64,000 nt of DNA. Source: Phaseolus vulgaris (taxonomy: Eukaryota > Streptophyta > Magnoliopsida > Fabales > Fabaceae). Both the position numbers and the translations under genes were made by a program. Under the pieces are notes generated by a model, which saw only the letters and a program-made list of their open reading frames with translations, did no database searches and had not been told where the DNA came from. Within the stretch, counting starts at the first letter, position 1. Every line of letters begins with the position of its first letter. Location of the stretch: assembly GCF_000499845.2 (NCBI RefSeq), contig NC_023758.2, positions 36,430,608 to 36,494,607 of the forward strand, written 5' to 3'. Of the stretch, positions 34,950-46,623 are shown in pieces.

Positions 34950-36009
34950 TGACCTTAAACGAGAGGGGGGTGAATTAATTAATAGGGGTTTTTGAAAACT
35001 TTTTCAGGTTTAACAAAATTATTTGTATGAATCCAAAACAAGAATCAAGTTAGCCAAGAATATAAACAATTAAACAACAAAGCAACAAAAAAACAATCGG
35101 TTGTTTATACCAATAAAGTTAAAAACAGAAATTAAATAAGTTCAGAGTGAGAGAGAGATACACCAACAGTTTATACTGGTTCACTCTTAAGCCAAGAGCT
35201 ACATTCAGTCCCCAGAAAACCACTGGGTAATCCACTAAGCAATCAAACCAGATTACAACACACAAACCACCAAAGTAGTGAACTTGAACCCTTCAAGAAA
35301 CACACTCCCTTTGGCAAAACACACCAAGAGTATTGATCTTGACCACCTCAAGAACACACAACACTCCTTGGCAACACAACACCAGAAATACAGTAGGTTT
35401 AGAAGGGATTGCACTTGTTCACAGTACAAACTGAAATCAATACAATTGCAATCCTATTCCACTCTCTTTGAAAACCCAAAGCTTGATGTGAATGTTTCAA
35501 ATCATAAAATTAACTTTGTCACAACTGAAAAACTCATATTTGTTTCTCTTGCTTGTTTGAATACATAAACAAACCATTTATATTTTCCAAAGATTGGTCT
35601 AAGCAATTAATGAAGGAGCGTATTCAGTTGAAAAACATTTAAAGCACATTCAACAACCAAAACAGAATTCTGTTAGGATTTTCAAATAAACAATAGATTG
35701 AAACCACGAAAAAACTGATTGTTTGGCTTGACAGTTTAGTCAACCAAACTAAAATAAATTTCAACCTTTTCAAAACTCCTAAGAGTAAAACAACCAGTTG
35801 ATTCGACAAAACAACATGTTGTTTTTCACTTAGTTGGAAAAACACTTCATTTCAAAAAGGTTTTAGATCACATCAGTTTTAGATTCAACAAAGGAGTGGA
35901 TTCACATTCTATTCTACCCAGATGCCTCCCAGAAACAACAACAACACTAGCCTTTGATCAAACACTTGGATTTGGATTCTTCAAAGCACTTGATCATTCT
36001 TGATCAACA
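34950..36009 (-). mobile_element. Solo copia LTR inside the Tat protease
   Basis: Length 1060 bp, bounded by TG (tgacctta) and CA (gatcaaca). The duplication is ATATA on the left and ATATT on the right, one mismatch. Removing it and one duplication restores the frame from VMFWGTF through IRIFTS to LQLSPDQLRPYDG, which supports the borders. It is related in style to the SIRE-like LTRs nearby (gaggggggtgaatt near its start, tatactggttcactc near 35174) but belongs to another family. Confidence 0.85.
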
Positions 36010-36360
36010 ATATTCACCAGCCTACAGTTGTCCCCCGACCAACTAAGGCCATACGATGGGTGTTTGGTCGTATTCGCGGGAGATCAAGTAGTAGTACGAG
36101 GGTACGTTGAGTTAAGACGACCTTCTTAGACGATATTGTGGCCAGGACGATCCCCATCTCGTATATCATTGTTAAGGCATCTTGAGCTTGTAACTTTCTT
36201 TTGGGGCGACCTTCCTTAAATAGGTTGGGTGCGGTGGACTAGAAGACAACGTGGAAGTGCTACGAGAGTAGCCTGAAGAATAGGAGAACTTACGCAATCA
36301 ATGTTCAGGAAGGGGAGCTAGAAGGGATTCCAGAGGTAGAAGTCGTCAATGAGTGTGATC
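36010..36360 (+). pseudogene. Old Tat-type gypsy protease, piece 3 of 4
   Basis: Reads LQLSPDQLRPYDGCLVVFAGDQVVVRG, then in shifting frames ARTIPISYIIV and LLGRPSLNRLGAV, as in Tat-branch proteases. It ends at VVNECD, where the full-length copia has inserted after tgatc. Confidence 0.8.
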
Positions 36361-37965
36361 TGTTGGGTTTAATAATGCCAAAGTTCAAGAGGGGGGTGAA
36401 TTGACCTTTTAAAAGTTTCTCGCAGAATCAGTATTTATCACAGTACACAAAAAATAAATCGATTTATTTGAAAATGAACAGATTTATTTTGGCATTGTTT
36501 ATGTTTGAAAACGTTTATATCAGCCAAGTTAATCACGAGATTATGCAGATTGATTTTCCAGATACACACACTGATTTTAGGAGTATATTATGAAACACAC
36601 AAAACAATGACCTTCAATTTTATAGGCAAGTGATAAAGGTTCAATTATTTAGCTTGACAATCAATTGGGTAACCTATCACAATCAACCTGTTGCAGTTGT
36701 ATTTAACAGATCATAAATCTTCTTCACAGAACCAAGCTAATTTTCCAGAAAATAAGAACTGTATGAACAAGCTCAGAAAGAACAAATTTATTTTTAATTG
36801 AACATATTCAATTTCTGGTAGATTAACAGATAAGCGTGAATTAGAGTGCAGAGATTAAGGGAGAATGAACACAAAACAATTATACTGGTTCACTCCAATG
36901 AGCTACATCCAGTCTCCACCTAAACCAAGGTGAAATTCACTAAATCACAATTCAAACAACCACAAACACAACTGTTCTTGAACCCTACAAGAACTTTGGT
37001 ACACTTGCTGAAAAACCCTATTTCAGCATACACACTCTTCAAGAAACCCTATCAAGAAGAGTGTACAACCACACTTTTACAAGAAATGAAATGTGAAACG
37101 AATACACCTGATAGAGGATGCAGAAATCTACCTTAAACTAGTAGAACAGATCGCTTAAACAGTAGCAACACCTCTCACCAAGCTTTGGAACCAAACAAGA
37201 ACAAGCACACTTTTGATTTTTGAAATCTTTCAAGAACACATGCTAATTCTCTGTAAATCCTTAATTCTCTGATGTAAAAACTTGTTTTCTCAAATGTATG
37301 ATTCGATGTTTAAACTCAGAAACAAGTTTTCTTTTTATAGAAAACCAACTTATAACAGATTTTTGAAAAACAGTTAAAGTTGTTATAAAAAGAACAGATT
37401 GAAAATAAAATGAACAGATTTATTTTCAAAAGCAGCTAGAGAATCTGTTATGTGAGGAGACTTAGTCAACCATTCTGGTGCAGGGACAAAACTAAAAACC
37501 GTTTAAGATAAGCATTGCACCAGACTAAAAAGAATCCATTCATTTACAGATGAACAGATTTATTTTTCAAAATGATAACAGAAAAAGCTTAACTATTAAA
37601 ACACAATCGTTTTGAAAGGTAGAAGACTTAATCAAAATACTTTATGCACAAAATCTGATTTTCACAAGACTTAGCCAAAACATCAGTTTAAAAAAGAATC
37701 TGTTTATTTGGAAAAGAACAGATTTATTTTTATGCAGTAAAGGTGTTTTTTTTGTAAAACATGTGAAAAACAATTTAAGAAATTTGTGCTTGCTCTTATC
37801 ACATGGTCAGGGGTTAAGAGGTGAGTTACTCAACAAAAAGCTTACTCTTAAACAACCTCTAAACACTACCTAAGACATTCTTAAAGCAAAAGAAAATATA
37901 CATGAATTGTACATAAAAGTCTTCATCAAACACATGTCTTGAAGGGGCAACAACCATCTTCAACA
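36361..37965 (-). repeat. Sense 3' LTR of the copia element
   Basis: Contains the 18-bp palindrome aaataaatcgatttattt (36452-36469) and five copies of a gaacagatttatttt-like motif (near 36476, 36779, 37411, 37552 and 37716). The sense-upstream purine tract, AACAAGGGGAAAT, is on the minus strand at 37966-37978. Confidence 0.92.
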
Positions 37966-38299
37966 ATTTCCCCTTGTTTTATGGAGACAAATCCCTATAG
38001 CTTTGTTGCTTTATAGAAAGTTGAAACATTGCATAGCATGTGAATCAGTTTTAAGGTGCAGAATGTGACTTCCTATTTCAGCTAGCTTCACCTAGCATGG
38101 TGAGTTATTTTTCTCCCCCTTTGGATTCATCAAACAACATTTAAGCATAGGGAAAAATAAAACAGAAACATAACCATAATAGTCCAGAAAATAAAGACAA
38201 ATTGTTGAACATGACAGAATTTTAAAAAAACTGATAAAAGAAAGCATGAAAAGCAAGATACTTCTAATCTTTGTAATATAACTCTGCAAGCTGCAACTG

Positions 38300-39560
38300 A
38301 ACTCATTCAATTTGATCATCCAAATGCTGAAACCTTGCTTGAGTGGTCTCAAAATATGCCCTCTGTTCTGCAGTCATGACATCAAGGCGATACAAAACTT
38401 GCCTTTCAAACATGGATAATGGTTCACCTCGGTATTCTGGAGTTTGATAGGCAACAATGGCATTCTGATGAGTTGCAACAGCTTCTTCATGCACTGATTG
38501 GGGGAGGAGGTGAGTCTTCTCTGACTTCTACAGATGGGGAGCTTGTCCTATGACTTCCAGCATGACCAACAGATGGCTCTTGCTCGTAGGAGTGATGGAT
38601 AACATAACATGAGTGTTCTGCAGCTTGAACCGTGTCATCTTCCATGGGAACAGCCTCATCTCCATCTTCATTGTTGAGGTTTGAGGCTCCATGTTCTTCT
38701 TGAGGATTCTTGCCTTTGAGAACCACCCAATTGTCCTCTACTTTGTGAAATCCCATTTTTGTGAGAGTTGAATTGTCAATCTCACTTATAGCCTTAATGG
38801 GTTCGTTTCACTCATTTGAAGCATCAACACCAAAGAAATCAATCAATTTTGAAACAAGTATAGCATAAGGAAAGCGATAATCAGCCAACCTTTTGGATTT
38901 CAGCATATGTTCATTGATGATAAAAACCCAGTTTACCTTAATCTGGTTCATGATGCAATATAAAAGGATTAAATCCTCTTCATGTAAAACAACATGATTT
39001 GTACCTCTTGGGATGAGTTGCCATGCTATAATGTAGGCAACAAGACGTGGTGTAAGGTTCAAATGACCTGCATGGAATCTGCTTATACTCTGGGTAGGGG
39101 TCCTCATACAGCTCTTGTAATATTGCAGTTTATTGAATTCTTGAATCCTACTGGTGTTCCCTTTTCCCACTTTCAGTCCAGCATACTTAATTCCAGCCAC
39201 ATAATTCCAAACATCACTTGTGACCTTCATTTTGATCCCTTTCACATAGGAGACAATGTTCGTTCCATCCAAGGTTAGATTAGTGTAAAACACCTTAACT
39301 AAATCAGGATATACATTACCCGTTAATTCCAGCAGCTTTTTCAGTTTCGGGTGCTTTAATGCAACCCTTGTTTCTGCCAATTTTTCTGATTTCAACCAGT
39401 TGAAATCCAGCACCTTGGGTATGTTAATCTGCTTCCTGCTCATCTCATGAATGTAGGCATTGATACCCTCTTCATCTCCAGCGAACCAGCTTTCTAGCAC
39501 TCCTTGAAAGGTGCTTTGCTTTTCCTAGTTTTTCTTTTTGTGTCTTGAGGAGGAAGCCAT
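38300..39560 (-). pseudogene. Accessory ORF of the copia element (putative plant transposon protein)
   Basis: Starts MASSSRHKKKN at 39560, with a TAG at codon 12, and then reads ESWFAGDEEGINAYIHEM onward to ASNE at 38811, where a TGA interrupts it. It continues in frame into MGFHKVEDNWVVLKGKN and then, after a frame change near 38490, to HEEAVATHQNAIVAYQ and FQHLDDQIE. The total is about 415 codons. I know this type of protein only as an uncharacterised plant transposon-associated domain. It sits downstream of RNase H, the place of the env-like ORF in SIRE elements, but I see no signal peptide or membrane segment. A decayed relative is at 52690-53320. Confidence 0.75.
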
Positions 39561-39964
39561 GGTTGAACCACAATTTTTGTGTTTGAAATGGTGAAAACCG
39601 AAAATGGACAACCAATGTGGGTAGAAAATTTTTTACACATATTTATATTGTAAAATGAGATGATGGAGCAGTTATGAATGGATATGTACGAAGATATTAT
39701 GCTCTGAAATTGTGCAGAGAATCTTTGAAAATATGCAGCAAATATTTAGGGTCACGATGCACACATACCATACCTTCATTGAGCAACCAAAGCATCAAAT
39801 CGGTTACATAACCATGACCAAAACCATCAAAGGTACAGTGGTTAATGCCCACTAAGTCAGTCAATCAGTCAAAGATCAGAAATTCTCTTTCCTAGTCATC
39901 AAAGCATATCAGTACCAAAAATAAACACATTCAATTACGAATAAACAGATTTAATTTTTCACTG

Positions 39965-41925
39965 CTAGGCACAATTGACATTTATAATTCCCAATTCATT
40001 AAGCAGAAAATTAAACCTATCTTTAGCCAATGGTTTTGTGAACAAATCAGCAAGCTGTAAATCTGTACCAATGAACTTAATCTCACATGTTTCATTTGAA
40101 ATGTGTTCCCTTAGGAAATGATGCTTAATTTCAATGTGTTTGGTTCTTGAATGCATGACAGGATTTTTGGTTAAGTTGATTGCACTTGTGTTATCACACA
40201 ACAGAGGTATATGGTTAAGTAAGATACCAAAATCATTCAATTGCTGTCTTAGCCATATCGTTTGAGCAAAACAACTCCCTGCTGCAATGTACTTTGCTTC
40301 AGCTGTGGAGAGAGCAACACAAGATTGTTTTTTGCATTGCCATGAGATCAAGCTTGATCCAAGCAAGTGACAGGTTCCACTGGTGCTCTTCCTATCAATT
40401 TTGCAACCTGCAAAGTCTAAATTAGAATATCCAGTTAAGCTTAATGAAATGTTACCTGGATACCACAAGCCAACTTCTTTAGTTCCTTGCAAATATTTCA
40501 AAATCATTTTGGCAGCATTGTAGTGTGATTCTTTAGGAGCAGATTGAAACCGAGCACACATGCACACTGCAAACATTATGTCAGGCCTGCTAGCAGTGAG
40601 ATACAGTAGTGATCCTATGAGTCCTCTGTATTTGGTTTCATCAACAGAAATTCCAGCTTCATCAAGATCCAAGTGACAGCTTGTTGAGAAGGGTGTGCTA
40701 ATTGGTTTGCACTTATCCATTTCAAATTTCCTCAGCAGATCTTTGCAATACTTAGCTTGATTTAAAAAAATGCCATCCTTTGCAAGCCTAGAAAGTAGTT
40801 CAACTCACCCATCATTGACATTTCAAACTCACTCTTCATGATTTCCACAAAAGTTTCACACAATTCCCCATTGTTTGATCCAAATATGATATCATCTTCA
40901 TAAACTTGTACTAGAATTGTGTCATCCCCTTTCTTCTTGATGAATAAGGTCTTATCTGATGTGCCTCTGTCATAGCCTTGTGAGATGAGGAAATCACTTA
41001 GCCTCTCATATCATTGCCTAGGAGCTTGCTTGAGCCCATAGAGAGCCTTTTTGAGTTTGAACACGTGTCCTGGATGCAGATGGTCTTCAAGACCTGGTGG
41101 TTGTGAAACAAATACCTCTTCATTTATATAACCATTCAAGAAGGCACTCTTCACATCCATTTGGAATAGCTTGAACCCTTTGATGCAGGAGAAGGCAAGT
41201 AGCAATCTGACAGCTTCTAGCCGAGCCACTGGTGCATATGTCACATCATAGTCTATTCCTTCTTCTTTTTTATACCCTTTAGCCACTAGCCTAGCCTTAT
41301 TTCTGGTAATCACCCCATGCTCATCCATCTTGTTTCTGAATACCCATTTTGTTCCAATTATATTCATCTCAGGTATTCTAGGAACAAGAGTCCAGACCTC
41401 ATTAAGAGCAAATTGATTCAGTTCCTCTTGCATGGCCAGAATCCAGTTACTGTCCTTGAGAGCTTCATTCAGATTTTTGGGTTCCACTTGAGATACAAAG
41501 GTCATTGCTTCACAGAAGTTGTTCAAGGATTTCCTAGTTGATACTCTTTTCTCAATGTTCCCAATGACATTATCAAGGGTTAGGTCTCTCGGGGTTTTCC
41601 ACTCTTTTGGCAAACCTGCAGACACAGTAGGTTCTTGCATAGCATGTGTATTAGCGGTATCAAAATGAATCGATTTATTTTGATTTAAAAAAGATTTAAA
41701 TTCATTATAGTCAAGGTCATCAACAGCAGTTTTAGATATGCTATGATCAGCTTCATCAAATACAACATGCATTGATTCTTCTACCATAAGCAACCTTTTA
41801 TTGAAGACTCTATATGCATGACCATTCAAAGCATAACCAATGTGCACACCTTCATCAGATTTAGCATCAAACTTACCTAGATTTTCTTTGCCGCACATCT
41901 GCAAAACAGAATAAAAATGATACAA
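39965..41925 (-). pseudogene. Copia pol remnant: integrase tail, reverse transcriptase, RNase H
   Basis: Begins after the deletion with the integrase tail (LGKFDAKSDEGVHIGY; VEESMHVVFDE). Reverse transcriptase has WVFRNKMDEHG, RLVAKGYKKEEGIDY, FQMDVKSAFLNG and KKALYGLKQAPRQ, then TGA at 41011-41013 where Trp is usual. The active-site motif, usually YVDD, reads YEDD (40891-40902). A frame change follows near 40795. RNase H is open from MDKCKPISTPFSTSC (40720) to the end, with GYSNLDFAGCKIDRKSTSG (Asn for the usual Asp), STAEAKYIAAG and CDNTSAI. No functional enzyme is expected. Confidence 0.9.
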
Positions 41926-41954
41926 ATGGTACCCTTTTCAATATAGGGTCCAAC

Positions 41955-43573
41955 ATAGATTAAAATCTTCCCTTTGGTAGCCATTTTGCTAAATTCTTAG
42001 GAACAAGATGCTTTCTAGCAATGCATGGCCTAGAGGTATGACCAGATTTCATGCAATAAAAACAGGTTACTTGAGATGCCTTTTTGCCACTGTTAAAAGC
42101 TGAAAAAAACTGATTTTGCTGGAACAAAAAAACTTGAAAGCTTTTTGACATTGGTTACATTTCCAGGGGTATAACCAAGACCATTTTTATTGAAAAAAAC
42201 ATTCTGTGAGCCAAGGAGAGACTCGATGTTTTCTCTTCCCTTGGTGAAATTGGAAAGGGTTTTTAGCAAATACTCCACTTGTTTTTCCAATTTTTTGCAG
42301 TTTTCACAGGTTTTAATAGAGGCATGCAAGCATGTTAGTTCAAGGCTTACCAAATCTGTTTTGGCCTTATGCAGTTCTTACTCAAGTGTTTTTACTTTAG
42401 GTGCAAGCACATTATTTACCTTTTGCAACTTACTGCATATTACAACAATCCTATTTGCTTCATCATGTGTTTCCTTGAAAGCAGCAAGCAATTGATCATA
42501 GTTATCATAATCCATAGAGAATTCACTTACTGAATCAGAGATTGACTCTTCATCCTTCACCATGAAGCACAGATTGTTTTCCTCACTCTCAGTTGAAGAG
42601 CTGCTGGTTAAAGATACTTTATTTTCTTCCCATGAGATGTAAGCTTTTCTTCCCTTGCTCCTTTCAACCTTCTTGCTGGCAGATTTGTCCTTTGATTGAT
42701 TGTTTGGACAATCCATTTTGATGTGCCCTATTTTGCCACAGCCAAAGCAAGTATAGTTAGAGGAATTTGAATCATTAGGTTTAGGATACCTTCTTTTCTG
42801 CTAGTTCTTATCTCTTCTTTTCTTCTTCAAGAATCTGCTGAATCTCTTTGTAAGAAGACTTATTGTTTCATCATTTTTAGCATCTTCTTTTTCCTCCTTG
42901 ATCTCATTTTTTTGGGTTTTCTTTCTGCTGTTTCCTGCTCTTTGAGTCTCTTGAGCTCCATCTCATGCTCCATTAATTTTCCAAAGAGTGCAGCAGTTCC
43001 CAGCTTTGACAGATCACAACTTTCTGATATGGTAGTCACCTGGGTTGCCAGCTTCTGTTGAGGCACTTCAACACTTTTATGTTGAGTTCTTCTCTGTCAA
43101 ATTCCTTTCCCGAACCAGTAAGGTGATTCACATCAGCAATTCTCTCATCGGGTTGCATTCTAAACAATTCATATTCTTGGATGAGAGAATGTTTTCTTGA
43201 CCTCTTCACATCTTCAGTACCCTCATGAGTGACTTCTAAGACTTCCCACATCTCCTTAGCTGAATTACATTGGGATATCCTGAAAAACTCATCCATTGTT
43301 AATGTAGAGGTTATGATGTTCTTGGCCACAAGATCATATTAAGCCTTCCTCCTTTCGATCTCATTCCATTCAAATCTTGGCTTCACCACTTCTTCATCCT
43401 TGACAACCTGCATTGGCACATAAGGTCCATGGACCACAGCTTCCCAAATTAATGCATCAATAGATTCCATGAAAATTTGCATTCTAATTTTCCAAAATGC
43501 ATAATTCATTCCATTGAACATAGGTGCTATTAACAGCAGATCCCTCAGCAAAAAGCACTTTAAACTCAGACAT
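41955..43573 (-). pseudogene. Copia gag (UBN2-type) with two zinc knuckles, broken
   Basis: An ATG at 43573 begins MSEFKVLFAEG. After a frame change the UBN2 gag reads APMFNGMNYAFWKIRMQIF and MDEFFRISQCNSAKEMWEVL. Zinc knuckle 1 is CFGCGKIGHIKMDC (about 42710-42755); an acidic Ser-rich part follows (SSSSTESEENNLCFMVKD). Zinc knuckle 2 is CFYCMKSGHTSRPC (about 42022-42065). The frame is broken by stops and shifts at 43339, about 43065, 42860, 42378 and 42093. Two knuckles and a long gag fit the SIRE/Maximus lineage. Confidence 0.85.
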
Positions 43574-43608
43574 TATTACAAACAAACTTTATTAAAATAC
43601 AAGTCCTA

Positions 43609-43621
43609 GCTCTTGATACCA
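43609..43621 (-). other. Primer-binding site of the copia element
   Basis: Minus-strand TGGTATCAAGAGC resembles the complement of the initiator methionine tRNA 3' end, with an extra A. It lies two bases inside the sense 5' LTR. Confidence 0.75.
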
Positions 43622-43623
43622 AT

Positions 43624-45228
43624 TGTTGGGTTTAATAGTGCCAAAGTTCAAGAAGGGGGGTGAATTGACCTTTTAAAAGTTTCTCGCAGAATCAGTATTT
43701 ATCACAGTACACAAAAAATAAATCGATTTATTTGGAAATGAACAGATTTATTTTGGCACTGTTTATGTTTGAAAACGTTTATATCAGCCAAGTTAATCAC
43801 GAGATTATGCAAATTGATTTTCCAGATACACACTCTGATTTTAGGAGTATATTATGAAACACACAAAACAATGACCTTCAATTTTATAGGCAAGTGATAA
43901 AGGTTCAATTATTTAGCTTGACAATCAATTGGGTAACCTATCACAATCAACCTGTTGCAGTTGTATTTAACAGATCATAAATCTTCTTCACAGAACCAAG
44001 CTGATTTTCCAGAAAATAAGAACGGTATGAACAAGCCCAGAAAGAACAGATTTATTTTTAATTGAACAAATTCAATTTCTGGCAGATTAACAGATAAGCG
44101 TGAATTAGAGTGCAGAGATTAAGGGAGAATGAACACAAAGCAATTATACTGGTTCACTCCAATGAGCTACATCCAGTCTTCACCTAAACCAAGGTGAAAT
44201 TCACTAAATCACAATTCAAACAACCACAAACACCACTGTTCTTGAACCTTACAAGAACTTTGGTACACTTGCTAAAAACCCTATTTCAGCATACACACTC
44301 TTCAAGAAACCCTATCAAGAAGAGTGTACAACCACACTTTTACAAGAAATGAAATGTGAAACGAATACACCTGATAGAGGATGCAGAAATCTGCCTTAAA
44401 CTAGTAGAACAGATCGCTTAAACAGTAGCAGCACCTCTCACCAAGCTTTGGAACCAAACAAGAACAAACACACTTTTGATTTTTGAAATCTTTCAAGAAA
44501 ACATGCTAATTCTCTGTAAATCCTTAATTCTCTGATGTAAAAATTTGTTTTCTCAAATGTATGATTCGATGTTTAAACTCAAAAACAAGTTTTCTTTTTA
44601 TAGAAAACCAACTTATAACAGATTTTTGAAAAACAGTTAAAGCTGTTATAAAAAGAACATATTGAAAATAAAATGAACATATTTATTTTCAAAAGCAGTT
44701 AGAGAATCTGTTATGTGAGGAGACTTAGTCAACCATTCTGGTGCAGGGACAAAACTAAAAACCGTTTAAGATAAGCATTGCACCAGACTAAAAAGAATCC
44801 ATTCATTTATAGATGAACAGATTTATTTTTCAAAACGATAACAGAAAAAGCTTAACTATTAAAACACAGTCGTTTTGAAAGGTAGAAGACTTAGTCAAAA
44901 TACTTGATGCACAAAATCTGATTTTCACAAGACTTAGCCAAAGCATCAGTTTAAAAAAGAATTTGTTTATTTGGAAAAGAACAGATTTATTTTTATGCAG
45001 TAAAGGTGTTTTTTTTGTAAAACATGTGAACAACAGTTTAAGAAATTTATGCTTGCTCTTATCACATGGTCAGGGGTTAAGAGGTGAGTTACTCAGCAAA
45101 AAGCTTACTCTTAAACAACCTCTAAACACTACCTAAGACATTCTTAAAGCAAAAGGAAATATACATGAATTGTACATAAAAGTTTTCATCAAACACATGT
45201 CTTGAAGGGGCAGCAACCATCTTCAACA
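43624..45228 (-). repeat. Sense 5' LTR of the copia element
   Basis: 1605 bp, matching 36361-37965. It carries the same palindrome at 43716-43733 and the same set of aacagatttattt-like motifs (near 43740, 44047, 44684 as a variant, 44816 and 44980). Confidence 0.92.
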
Positions 45229-45345
45229 TGATCAACAGGTAGAGTCCACTCTGTCTTAACAAAACCACGTTCCAGTGCAACGAGAAGACGCAAAACAGAA
45301 TCTATAGGAGACAGGTTAGAAGCAGAGCTTTTGACTTAAGTCAAC
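45229..45345 (+). pseudogene. Old Tat-type gypsy, piece 4 of 4
   Basis: After removal of the copia element the frame continues from VVNECD at 36360 into QQVESTLS and then a stop. The join at the TGATC duplication is sound; protein similarity beyond it is weak. Confidence 0.45.
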
Positions 45346-46623
45346 CAGCATGAAAGTCAACCAACGAGAAAGTCAACCGACAAGAACAATACTCATCAAA
45401 ATAAAAAGTTTAATAAAAACTCAACTAAAAATACTCAAATTTATAAAAAAAAAAAACTTAAAATTTAATTAAACAAAATATTGTTGCTATTTTTTTCCTT
45501 GAAACATATAAAAAAATGTTTTAAACTTCAGTAAATAACTATTATATTAATCGACCGGGCAAGTTTATTTATTCTGGTCCATTATTTTATTTTATTTTTA
45601 TATCAACGAGTGAAAAATTGTTGTCAATAAATATAACATATTTATAACATATTTCATAATAATTACAAAATAATTTACCATAAATAACATATAAACTATT
45701 CTTGGATCAAGATTTCTTCAGTGCTAATTTTTGTTGTACTACTTGTAATATAAGATTTAATAAACATATATATTACTCGGTATAATTAATATTAACACAA
45801 ACACCATATATAATTATATCAAAAGAATATCTTACAAAAATCTTCAATTACATTTTTAATTCAAAATGTATTTGCCATATTATACCTTTCAAACAACTCA
45901 TTCATCTTAAATATGTTCTAGCAGATAATAAGACCTATAATCCAATCAGGATAGTTCATGTACCTGTTAGTTCTTGGATGTCATTTGACAATGAGATACC
46001 ACTTAAGTGATATCTAGCCTCAGAGCACTAATTCTCAACATATACCAAAAAGAAAAATAATGAAATATAAAAATTAATTTAAATATTGACTTAGAGACAA
46101 ATAAATACTTTAAATAAAAATTAATTTAAAAAACAAAGTCGTATTTAATATTTACTAAGTCGATTATGCAATCGTCCATCTCTAAAAGTCAAGTACTAGT
46201 TAGCTTTCATACTTTTAACGTGACACAAAAATTAACTCGACTTTTCTTTATCGACCCAAAATTATCTCCCACTTTTCTTTATTTGATAGCTTTGGATATA
46301 GACTAATTTATATTTTTCTTGTAGTCACGTACTTCAAATAAATTTATTATGGAAAAACGAGTATATTATAATAAAATAATAATTTATTTAGATGTTGAAT
46401 TAAAATAAATGACAAGTAAATAGTAATATAATAATTTATTTAAAAATCAAAATTAATGTAAATGACAAGTTAGGGTTTCAACCAATCGGTGCTCATTTAT
46501 TATGGACCAAACTATACACCAAAACTTACTAAGGAATATTGATGAATGCTGCATTTTATAAACGTAAAAGTAAATTAACAAAGCAGCTTATTTTACAATG
46601 ACATGTAATGCACCGTAGGAAAT
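45346..46623. other. AT-rich DNA downstream of BBE-like gene 3
   Basis: Three copies of a short gtcaacc-containing unit occur near 45342-45383, possibly the end of the old gypsy. The rest is AT-rich with no gene or element recognised. Confidence 0.45.

Larger units (their letters stand above)
36361..45228 (-). mobile_element. Full-length SIRE/Maximus-like copia element, inactive
   Basis: 8868 bp with LTRs of 1605 bp each (36361-37965 and 43624-45228), ending in TG and CA, and an exact 5-bp duplication TGATC (36356-36360 and 45229-45233). By eye the LTRs differ at about 13 of the first 560 bases, so this insertion is clearly older than the Athila-type one. Sense order: primer-binding site, gag with two zinc knuckles, a deletion that removes protease and the integrase core, reverse transcriptase and RNase H with lesions, then an accessory ORF before the 3' LTR. 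Confidence 0.93.

Noticed and set aside
35278..35568. 96-codon open frame in the solo LTR
   Set aside because: Lies wholly inside an LTR with no known protein similarity; the same applies to small frames at 36930 and 44830.
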